The notes under the pieces: generated by a model
The model's database searches: none
The model's input: only the letters and a program-made list of their open reading frames with translations
What the model was told of the DNA's origin: nothing
Source: Chaunax sp. Z400
Lineage: Eukaryota; Chordata; Actinopteri; Lophiiformes; Chaunacidae
NCBI GenBank assembly: GCA_037577475.1
Contig: CM075183.1
Location: forward strand, 21,447,281-21,511,280
Length of the DNA: 64,000 bases
Direction of reading: 5' to 3'
Translations under genes and position numbers: made by a program
Shown here: in pieces, positions 54,531 to 64,000 of the stretch
Position numbering within the stretch: the first letter of the stretch is position 1
Layout: every line of letters begins with the position of its first letter

Positions 54531-55800
54531 TCAATTCAATTCAATTCAATTTATTTGTATATCATCAAAGGTCTAGACCGACTCTGTATTCTAAAGAGAC
54601 CCAACAATCCTCCATGAGAAGAACATGGAGACAATGGAGAGAAAAAACTGACTTTTAACAGGCAGAAACCTCGAGCAGATCCAAGACTCAAGGTGGGCGG
54701 AGCCTCTGCTTTGACCGGTTGGGGTGAGAGAGATAGAGAGAGAAAGGTTGGGCGATAAAGGGAGAGAGAGAGAGATAAGGAGGATAGGTAGAGGGAGAGA
54801 GGGACAGAGACACAGACATGTTCAACCACAATAACAATAACAGCTGTTATAATAGAGAGATTACAGTTTGTAGTATTTATAATAACTACTACAATAACAA
54901 CACTGATAATAATGATAGTATTGATACTGATATTGATAGTAATGGTAAGAGTAATAATAATAATGATGATGATGATGATGTCAGAGGGTGTCAACCATGG
55001 TCCCAGCAGTAGATTTTTCCACGGTGACCTGCAGGATGAGAAAACACAAAGACTCCGGAGAAGAAGTCAAGTTAGTAACATGAATTAATGAGACATGAGT
55101 GTGTAAAGAAGAAGGGGGCAAAGAAGAGAGAGGAGCTCAGTGCATCATGGGAAGTCCCCCAGCAGTCTAGGCCTATAGCAGCATAGCTAAAGACTAGCCT
55201 AAGCCAGCCTTACTTCTAAGCTTTATCAAAAAGGAAAGTTTTAAGCCTCCTCTTAAATGTAGAGAGGGTGTCTGCCTCCTGGACCCAGACTGGAAGATGG
55301 TTCCACAGGAGAGGAGCCTGATAACTGAAGGCTCTGGCTCCAGTTCTACTTTTGGAGACTCTAGGGATCACAAGTAACCCTGCATCCATGGAGCGTAATG
55401 TTCTAGATGGGTAGTAGGGTACTACGAGCTCCTGGAGGCATGTTGGTGCCTGACCATTAAGGGCTTTGTACGTGAGGAGAAGGATTTTAAATTCTATTCT
55501 GGATTTTACAGGGAGCCAATGCAGAGAGGCTAATCCAGGAGAGATATGATCTCTGCTACTAGTTCTGGTCAGGACACGTGCAGCAGCATTCTGGATCAGC
55601 TGGAGAGTCTTTAGAGACTTGTTGGGACAGCCTGAATTAACTGAAGTAAATACCTGTAAAATGATCGTCACTTCGGTCATTGGTTGTTGGTCATCTGATG
55701 CCTTTGGCTGAGGGTAACTGAACATGTGACCACTCTGAGGTTTAACTTTGGTTTCTGATGTAAGAAGGCGTTGGTGGACACCTGAACCATTTTGTTTCAT
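54531..55800 (-). pseudogene. L2/Rex-like LINE, 3' part with ORF2 C-terminal tail
   Basis: On the minus strand the open frame 55800-55216 reads LKTLQLIQNAAARVLTRTS, LHWLPVKSRIEFKILLLTYK and FKRRLKTFLFDKA, the conserved C-terminal tail of many teleost non-LTR elements. The 3' end has the caattcaattcaattt and tttatttgtata motif at 54531. GA and GAT simple repeats lie in between. RT is absent, so it is 5'-truncated. It is shared with B only as far as 34240. Confidence 0.7.
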
Positions 55801-57104
55801 GTGCCCCCCTCAAACATTAAGGACCCACTCCTATGTTAGTTATTCCTAGGACTAGATGGTTCAATCCCTTGGTAGTTACACTATTCTGATGGCATCTGGG
55901 CTTGTGGGAGACTTGTGGGTGACGGTGGAGCCGGTTGTGTGGGAAGAGGGGCGGCCAGCGATGAGGGCCTGGTTGTAGTTGTTTACTTCCTCTGGATGCG
56001 TTGAGGTCTTCAGGAGGTGCCCAACCTTCACTGAGTGTTTTGGCTTTTATCCTCAACGCTCTCTGGTTGGCAGGCCGGCAGCAGTGGCCAGGTCACTGCC
56101 CGTCTTATCCGAGTCTGCAGGCTGTAATGACCGCCCTATAATGATCTCTGCATGCCTCTGCGCTCCAAGTTTGACTGAGTTCCATTAAAAGAACAAGGGG
56201 GCGTGTCTGGAGCGTGTCTGGAGCAATGTTTCTCCATTGCTCCTGAGAATGTGACTAATTTAATAATTTCCTGCATGATTTTGGACATTTATAGTTGGAA
56301 AACATAGTACCTATCCTTAAAATTTGCTGTATGTGACAAATCAAAATGACCAAAATGTCGTCCGAGGGGGCTCTGTCCTCTACTTCAAGGGGGTACTAAG
56401 ATTGAGATTCACTAAAAAGCAGACTGCTTTTAGCAATGTCAAATGTTAGCTCCACTCATGTCCAGGGATTAAGTTTGGGCAGCTGTATCCTGTGGTACTA
56501 AGAATCTCCCAGTCGAGCGGAGACTTTATAAACAAAAACTTAAAGATAGTCACTCCAAGTGATGTGTGAAGAAGAGACATTGGTGGGCTAGCAGAGCTAG
56601 TTAACCTAGCCTACACTTGTTTGTTTGTTTACCTGAACATGGACTACATTTCCCAGTAAGTTATTGCTGCTCTCCACACAACTGGATGACTTTGCTAACA
56701 TGGAAACCCACTTGTATCCTGTCACTGAGGTTCTGTTTATTTCGTATGTGTTTAAGGTGGTTTGACACTATCTCAACTTTCTCGTAGAAAGCTGTTGGTT
56801 ATAGTAACCAAGTTGACTATGATGGTGATAGCTACAACGAAGCGTTTAGCACAGTCTGTAAGGTTTAATCAGTGTGTCTACTTTGTGGAGACACTTCCGC
56901 CAAGGAGGGAGGGGATAACGTGGTTTGCTTACCACAAAGCGTTGTTCCATTATGTGTTTTTTATTTGTCTTCTTGTATGTCTTAGTCTACTAACATTGAG
57001 TGCATTCATTAGATACTGTTATTCACTCGTATGTCTGTCATTCCTTCCTTCTTGGATGTTGCTATAGCTTCACCTAAACTAACAAATAAAGATTGAAGTT
57101 GGGT
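55801..57104. other. C-only flank sequence, no gene identified
   Basis: Absent from B. It has scattered short frames (for example 56762-57067) with no recognisable motif. Confidence 0.45.
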
Positions 57105-57890
57105 AAAATTTTGTAGCTGGAATTGTAGAGGCCTTGATAATCCTGTTAAGTGCAGCAAGGTACTGCAACATCTCCAACATTTGGGTAGATAATGTATTTA
57201 CAAGAAACTCATCTAGAGGCCTATTTTTGCTCCCTCTATGTAAATGGATACGTCCGTACATAAACTGTCTATCCATTGACCTGTACATACTTCCGTACTT
57301 CCTCTACGTCGACATCGATACAACCGCAGTGGGGCAGTGAAGTTTCAAGAGTTTCAACAACAACAACAAATATGGCGACGGTCGGAAGAGGTTGTGTTAA
57401 TGTCCCTAGTAAATGCAAGGCGTTAAAAGCGGAGGTAACGATGTACTCAGTGGTGGTCTGTGAGGTCATGAAGTGCATCAAAACTTGAGGACGGTGAGTT
57501 TTTATACTTTATCGCTTCACATTTTTCTGCTTTGTTGTTTCCATACATATTTGTCGTTCCCTGCTTGAATTCTAGCTACAGTGCCATCATCCATTTACGG
57601 TGGTATTGCTCTGTTTCGTCCATCTCGTCCGTATCCGTAAGCTCTGCGACAACGTGTCTAATTACGATGAGAAGGAAATCACCAACACCTCCTTCTCACA
57701 CTGGATGGATAAAACAACTTACAGCTTGAAAAATCTGACAGACATTGAAAGGCTCTTCCAACAAATTAAGATGTTTGGGCCTTTTTTTGCACCTATGCAG
57801 ATAAAATTATCCTCCCAGTTATCCCCGAGTGAGATCCCATCTTATCTTCTTGTCATATCTATTCAAGCATTAAGTTTATTTTTTTTTTCA
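57105..57890 (+). pseudogene. Tx1/L1-like LINE with large internal deletion (flank C)
   Basis: The start of an ORF2 endonuclease is visible at about 57108-57180 (SWNCRGLDNPVKCSKVLQHL, then a broken QETH-like region near 57205). The end of ORF2 is at 57655-57890 (frames with SFSHWMDKTTYSLKNLTDIE). Everything between is missing or replaced by unrelated sequence (57290-57500). The 3' end matches B 34505-34745. Confidence 0.55.
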
Positions 57891-58132
57891 TTCTGAACTG
57901 AAGAGGGCGGGGAGAGTGAGGTACAGGCGACCTACAGGACCAACAGGACTCTCCTTTGTATTGGGTCAGTTCTGTTGTCTGCTTCATCCATTCAGGTTTG
58001 GACTTGTTTTCAATATGGAGGATCAAATCAGCTTTCCTTCACCTTTTGGGGGAATCTGATGTTGTGTAAACTTGTGTGTGTATGTGTGTGTGTGTGTGTG
58101 GCACCGCTGTGTGCTGTGTTATGCTGCTAACC

Positions 58133-60060
58133 CTTAACAAACGTCAGAGGAATATCTGACTGATAACTCATAAACAAAATCAACAATGTTCCCGACTGAG
58201 CATTGCCAAAAAAAAGAGATGTAATTAAATCACACGCCTAGCTTTTGTTGTCTATATAATAGGTTTAGTCACCTGATGGGTGGAAAAATGCTTCATAAAA
58301 TGAGAGATGATTGATGTTGTGTAGTTCTCATGATCATTGTCTAAAAATAGATCACAACGTTGGCAAAAGATTCCAAATGCCATTGCTTCATTTCAATAAC
58401 ATTGAAAGATTGTGCACATTACTGCTTGTTTTAAGTGCTATCTCTTGTATAAAATGATGCATCTTTAGCAACATTAACAAAAATCAACCTCTACTTTAGT
58501 AAAGGAAGTATTCATGACAGGTGTCATAATTGTACTGTCTGTAGTTTTCATGATGGACATAGTCTATGTGCTGAAAGGTGGAGGAGAGAACTGGAGACAA
58601 CTCCACTCACTGCCAAAATAACTTGACCAATCTCATAGTAGCTTCTTCCCTGTCCTGTACTATGTGTCTGGTTATGTGAAGAACCATATTCTCCCCTTCC
58701 TTCAGACGCTCCATGTTAAGTTCCATGAAAAGAACACCAGCTCTAGGGACCATAGATATTCGGAGCTAGCCTCAAAACATTTGGGGCTGAGGTACAGGTG
58801 GGCGGCAGGAGCAACTGATTGGAAGCAAAGCAATGGCACTGGCACCGCGCTCACAGCTGCTACGCTTCGTCCAGTCAGTTTGGAGTTGGTATAACTCTCA
58901 ATATTGAGCAGAACAAATCAAACTTCTTTCAGCTTTTTGGGGGAATCTGATTTTCTGTTAACTGGTGTGTGTATGTGTTTGAAAGAGGTGAGGGTGTAGT
59001 CCCTTGTCACTGCTGTGTGGATCGATGCCAAACCAAAAACCAGTCATGTTGGAGCTGCTCCTTTAGAAGGTATGTCACTGACTTAGAACAAACGTCAGAG
59101 GAATATCTGACAGGTAGCTCATAAACAAGATACACAATGATCCCGGTTAAGGTCAAGTTATGGTTCAAATAATCTTTTTATTGAAAAAAATCTTTTTATC
59201 TTTCTGTGTTTATTCAAAGGTTTTTCACCTGACTGACTGAATAAATGGCTTTACTACTAATGCCTTACACAAATAAAAGGAGTAAAAAAGTAGAAGCTGC
59301 TTCATCATTGAGTAGAATCCAGTCAAACTGAGTAGATGGTTCAATCCCTATTAACTGGGGAAGCTGCACAAATACAAATAAACTTGACACATATACAATG
59401 CATTCTGGGAAAAATTCCTTCTTATCCTCTCTTTTAAGATGGAGATCTGTAAATCACAATCTTCGTTCTACAGATACCTTGCAATTTGTAGTTCCAAATG
59501 TCCGAACAGAATTGGGAAAGAAAGCTTTTCGGTTTGCAGCTCCTAATTAATGGAATAAAAAACTAATCTCCATCTTCAAGCCCTTGTGACCTGAAATGAA
59601 TTTAAAGGTTTGGTGAAATCTCTTGAATCCACGTTGTCTGTATGCGAGTGTTTTACACGATGTTTTGAATCTTTGTTTCCAGGTGCCTGTTTGTATTTTA
59701 ATTGCCTTTTTTTCTTTTTCTTTTTTTGTATTGAAACTATGTTGCTGCTACTCTTGGCCAGGTCTTCCTTGTAAAAGAGAATGGAACTAACCTGGTTAAA
59801 TAGAAGTGAAATAAATAAATGAAAATAACAAGTTAGTCACTTTGTGGGTGGAACAGTTCTTCATAAAACAAGAGATGACGAGCATTTTGTAGTTCTTATG
59901 TACAGTGTATAAAAATAGATCATGACATTGCCAAAAAGGTTCAAGATGTCATTGTTTCCTTTCAACAACATTGAAAAACTAGTTTGTGGACGTATCTGAC
60001 AGCTTCTTAGCTGTAAGTAAGTGTTTTAACTGGCTAATGTTTACTGCGTTGCACTACCTT
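58133..60060. repeat. Diverged direct repeats in flank C
   Basis: Corresponds to the repeated blocks at 34985-36760 in B. The second block is interrupted near 59190-59825 by sequence not in B, including a coding-like stretch around cttcgttctacagatacctt and tggttaaataga. Confidence 0.55.
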
Positions 60061-60639
60061 TAGCAATATTAATAATAATGATTGGCTTTCAGTAGAGCAT
60101 AAACCTCCACCAAGACAATCTGACACATGTTGTCTTTACGTGACTCATGCCCCACAGAGTTTCATGGAAAATGGTTCAGTGATTTTAGTGTAATTGGGCA
60201 AATGGACAAAGAATACCCTATCAAACAATGTTAAAGAAAGTACGCAAACTTTCTGCAACACAAGCTGGGAGTCATTAGAACCCTTCACCACCAGCTGAAA
60301 ATGTCCCTACAAGGGCAGAGGGAAAAGAAAAGGAGCGCACACTAAAGAACAACACTATACCCAACAGAGAGGAAAAGAAGGACCAACGCAAAAACAGTCA
60401 ACCCACATGTGGCTGGAGTATCTGAAAAATGTAGAAGGTTTTTCTCCAAGCACTACATCCCGGTGCACTTCAAACCCAGTAACACCTGAAGACAAACACC
60501 AGTTCACCCCAAGGACAAAACACCCAAACACAAACTCAGTGTATGTCAAAAGTATGCATATGGTGATTATGCTTTCTGTGTGTTTTACTTTCACCTTTCC
60601 TTGCAAGGTCAGTAAACCTGTAGACAGAGTGACTGTCTT

Positions 60640-62520
60640 CAGAGTCTTGATGTTAGAGAAGCATTTATCTGGCTGTCCAGTTATATACAGAACATATACA
60701 GAAGATCTTTGTATACATAAATTCATACCATTGATTGTTAATGTCCTTCGTCATCCTTCTACTTCTTGAAAATCATGTTTTTGTACCTTTTTTGAACTGA
60801 ATAATGTTTGGACATTGAGTTCCACATTCAGATTGTCCCATGCTTTCACTCCACACACTGAAAAGCACATAGTTTTCATCATTTTTCGAACACTAATAGT
60901 CTTTAAATGGAACTTTCCCCTCAAGTTATAACCCCCCTCTCTGTCAAAGAACATTTTGTGTATATAAATTGGTATTATTAGTTCTTGCTTTTATTAATGC
61001 TGTTCAAACTACAAGATCAGTGAACTTTAAGACATGTGACTTTGACTCTTTTTATGAAGTGTATATATTGGTTGTATTGACTTTTTGTTGGTGTTACCCC
61101 TCACCTCCACACAGTAACTGAGATACAGTGATGCAAATGAGTAGTAATGAATGTGTGGATTTGTGATCCAGTGTGTTTTGCTTTATCCAGGACTGAAATG
61201 CTTTTTGACAGTTTAGTTTGTACATGTTTAATATGAGATTTCCAGCAGATGCTGTGGTCTATAGTATCACACCAAGAAACTTATTTTCATATACTCTTTC
61301 TATACTGACACGATTTTTACTTGTACTTCAGTGTTAATTTCAAATAACTTGTTTTACTCTTTGGGTTGCTTATATATTTTTGTACTTAATTGTTTTATTG
61401 GACCGTTGTTGTCATATAATTACTCAAATATTAATAATATTTCATATGCTTTATCTTATTATATATTATTTCCCATTTTTGTGTCAGTAAATCATTTTTA
61501 ATGCATTCATGGATTTGTAAAGTTGTAAAAACTGGTAAATGGTCACTGATGTCATTGATAAGTAGCCCACTCTCTGTATTGTTTTCTATAGCATTTTTGA
61601 ATATATTGTCAATTAGTGAGATGTAATCCTGCTGGGTCTAGTGATTTTTGGATATAGGCTCATGATGTGCATCATGTTGATATACTCTGCTGTCATTTAA
61701 TAGATCTATGTGGATCCGCCACAGGTGAACATGACCTTTTGATTTGTTTTCTTAAACATTGCTTCTATCCAGTCTTTGAATAAGTCACCATTTCACCCTG
61801 GTATATAAATACAGCTCGCAATTACTTTTCTTTTCTTTTTTTTTGTCCCATGCAGAATTCTAATGTTAAACATTCTAGGACGTTGTTAATCACTGTTGTC
61901 ATTTTTTCCACCTCCTTAAGGTTTTTGTCCACATTCAAAGCAACACCTCCTCCATTCTTGTTCTTTCTGTTGATAAAAGACAATTCATATCCATCTAATT
62001 CAAAGTCCCCACCCTTCTCCAGACTGATCCAAGTCTCTGATTTTGCTTTTGTTTCTGTTGTTTACCCGGGGCAGAGGGTGACATGCCTTGTTGTTGTTGA
62101 TGTCCACTTCAATCCCCTTGGACCGAAGGACGTCAGTTACTTGTTTCTCCACGGAGTTTAACTCCTGCTCGCTCGGTTCTCTTCCGTTCTCCTTGGTCAC
62201 CGCTCATGTGTGACCAAGGTTTGATGTCAAGTGACAATAATGTTATTCATCCTGGTGTACTGCTCTAAGTCAGCCACTCGGTTCTAAGCAAGATAATTCT
62301 TTTGTCCTCCTCAGCATTTGACAGCCACAGTACACAGGACTTTGACCTCCTCCATCCAGAATGTTTTTCTGCTGCAGTCTGACAGCAGAAACCTCCTCCG
62401 TTAAAAAGTCAAGTGACCTCTTTATATCGTTGACATCCTTGGTGCTCGTATTCTTTTTCGGCTCCATGGTGTTCTGTTTGCGCCGGCAAGTTGATGTAGC
62501 CAGCTTTTAGCTGTTGAGGG
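60640..62520 (-). pseudogene. Non-LTR retrotransposon remnant: ORF1 end and endonuclease, RT deleted
   Basis: Read leftwards: ORF1 starts near 62467 (KRSLDFLTEEVSAVRLQQKN) and its C-terminal region (GIEVDINNNKACHPLPRVNN) is at about 62060. An AP-type endonuclease follows (SETWISLEKGGDFELDGYEL, then NKNGGGVALNVDKNL), ending in ISDHLPVF near 61530. Then a tail typical of the end of ORF2 appears (ENKFLGVI near 61290; FDREGGYNLRGKFH near 60930). The RT between is missing. Several stops are present. It abuts the edge of unit C at 60540. Confidence 0.7.
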
Positions 62521-62553
62521 CCCAACGAAGCATAAAGTATGAAGTTGATTCGG

Positions 62554-63795
62554 TAAGTTCCAATCCCATTTCTTATTTTCACTCCTACCCCTTGCCCCTT
62601 AGCCTTGCTTTGAAACAGAGTTACAAGGGGTAGTGGTTGAAATAATCTTTTGTGAAATGGGACGACCCTACAAGACTCTGATACGTCATCAGTAGTCGTA
62701 GACGGCGTTATAACAGATGCAACACGGGACAATGCCGGGACAATGCCATCTTCAGCTGTAGAGATTTCTCTTTGTGGCCTGTGTCTTATCCTGCCAGTGT
62801 TCACTGATATTAGAGCAGCGGTAACGTGCAGCAACTTCACTGCTGCACTTAAGTTACCCAGTGAGTAAATCATTATCCAGATCACGTCATGATAAAAACG
62901 GATTATGATTAATCTTACACACTCTTCTTTCTTCCCTTCCTTCATCTTCCTGTTCCAACAGAGACCATGCGCTTCATACATGCTCTGGAGTATTCTTCTC
63001 TGTAGGCTTGGGGTTCTGCTCCGGCATGCGTCGCAGGTGATCGCCGGTTCGATACCATTTTTATTTTAATTAAAAGACAACCTTTGACAGTTACAGTGCA
63101 GATGGAAGATGGTTTCTTTTATTTCGTGGTACTGTTCTTCCAATCTGTTATGAGGATGATGAAGCTGTAGCCCATACACAGCTTGGATATGCTGTTTCAG
63201 GTCACACTGATGAAGTTGATATAACGTCCAAAAATAGACGCATAAAAAACTTTTATACTTGCTCAAATGGGGACGTCCAGAGAACGTTACCGATGTCCCG
63301 AAATCACGTATTTTTGACATGATCTAGACAATGGTTTGCTCTCAAGATAAATTTTGCACGTCATATGCCATCAAAAGGAGGAAATATGTCAAGATGTGGC
63401 ACTGAAATGCACAAATCAGCCTTAAAATAACATTATAACTTTAGCTCTTTGGCCAGAGACAGCGGATACACACACACAACTAGAGATTTTTGATTTTTAG
63501 AGAGATTTTTAGAGAAGAAGAAAAACAAAACATTTGTGAGTTTTTTGTGTTGCCTCTGAAACATTTGCCATGATCTTCCCGATGATTCACAAGGCATTCT
63601 GGGAGATATCTCCTACCCCTCTGTTTGAAGTGTGCCACTGAAAACCCTCCGTTTGGAGGGCCATATTGCCCTAGCACTTTGCCCTTCCCATCTGTCGCAA
63701 CAAGAATCGGGACACCTTACCCCTACGCATGAACGCACAAAACGGAGGTTTAGGGCGAAGTGGTAGGGGTAAGGGGTGGATTGGGATTGGGCCTT
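62554..63795. mobile_element. Non-autonomous element with terminal inverted repeats
   Basis: The left end (taagttccaatcccat, then cctaccccttgcccctta) and the right end (gtggtaggggtaaggggtgg, then gggattgggcctta) are inverted copies. Length is about 1.24 kb with no transposase frame. No clear target-site duplication was found, so the superfamily is not assigned. A B-box-like ggttcgatacc lies near 63045, but no tRNA fold was found. Confidence 0.55.
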
Positions 63796-63917
63796 AGTGT
63801 TTCTCAAGAAAGCTAAAACCAGCGACACTACAGGCCAAGCAAATGGCCCAGTCCGAAAGGGCGAGTTTAGAACAGGCACTGTACTAGTTATTAATAATAA
63901 TAATCATCACTGGAATG

Positions 63918-64000
63918 GCATTCTGTAGAGCACATACCTCCGACAAGGCCCAACAATCCTGCACATGAACTCCACATGTTACCTTGTCACCACACCCCTC
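63918..64000. mobile_element. Dispersed repeat start (gagcacatacctccgacaag type)
   Basis: Resembles the repeat at 36790-36935 (cataaacctccaccaag and an aatctgacacatgtt-like word). Runs off the window. Confidence 0.4.

Noticed and set aside
63005..63060. tRNA gene around ggttcgatacc
   Set aside because: Only the B-box is convincing; no A-box or paired stems could be found.

Overview
This looks like vertebrate, most likely teleost fish, genomic DNA. Genes are split into many short exons with GT/AG introns, and CA/TA microsatellites are abundant. The mobile elements are of teleost type: a Penelope-like element, Tx1/L1-like and L2/Rex-like LINEs, a Gypsy remnant, hAT-like elements and the GGGCCC-type fish repeat. 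No bacterial gene, CRISPR array, rRNA or functional tRNA gene was seen.

The window is built around three copies of one gene inside a segmental duplication. Copy A (+, coding 2320-10496) and copy C (-, coding 51971-43655) each assemble into 17 coding exons totalling 2259 nt (752 codons) with all splice phases matching. Copy B (-, 30724-24884) is broken. The product is a secreted glycoprotein: signal peptide, an N-terminal domain of about 190 residues that I do not recognise, a VWFD-C8-TIL-like block, a zona pellucida (ZP) module, a polyarginine cleavage site and a short tail without membrane or GPI anchor. It resembles the fish GP2/uromodulin/tectorin-like group. A and B are tail to tail; B and C are in tandem.

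Layout: 1-453 flank of A with a SINE; 453-13436 unit A; 13437-22908 repeat-rich spacer (GGGCCC-type repeats, Penelope-like RT fragment, two telomere-like arrays around a hairpin-forming repeat and a nested hAT-like element, a 198-bp tandem repeat); 22909-37245 unit B including its 5' flank; 37246-41021 Penelope GIY-YIG relic, 30-bp minisatellite, LINE RT relic and Gypsy chimera; 41022-60540 unit C with its 5' flank; 60541-64000 LINE relic and a terminal-inverted-repeat element.

The most notable points are two. A 4-nt microexon is needed to keep the reading frame in both intact copies. Differences between copies are concentrated in exons, nearly all amino-acid changing, while adjacent introns are almost identical. 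That combination suggests a recently expanded, rapidly diversifying secreted recognition protein family. All comparisons were made by eye.
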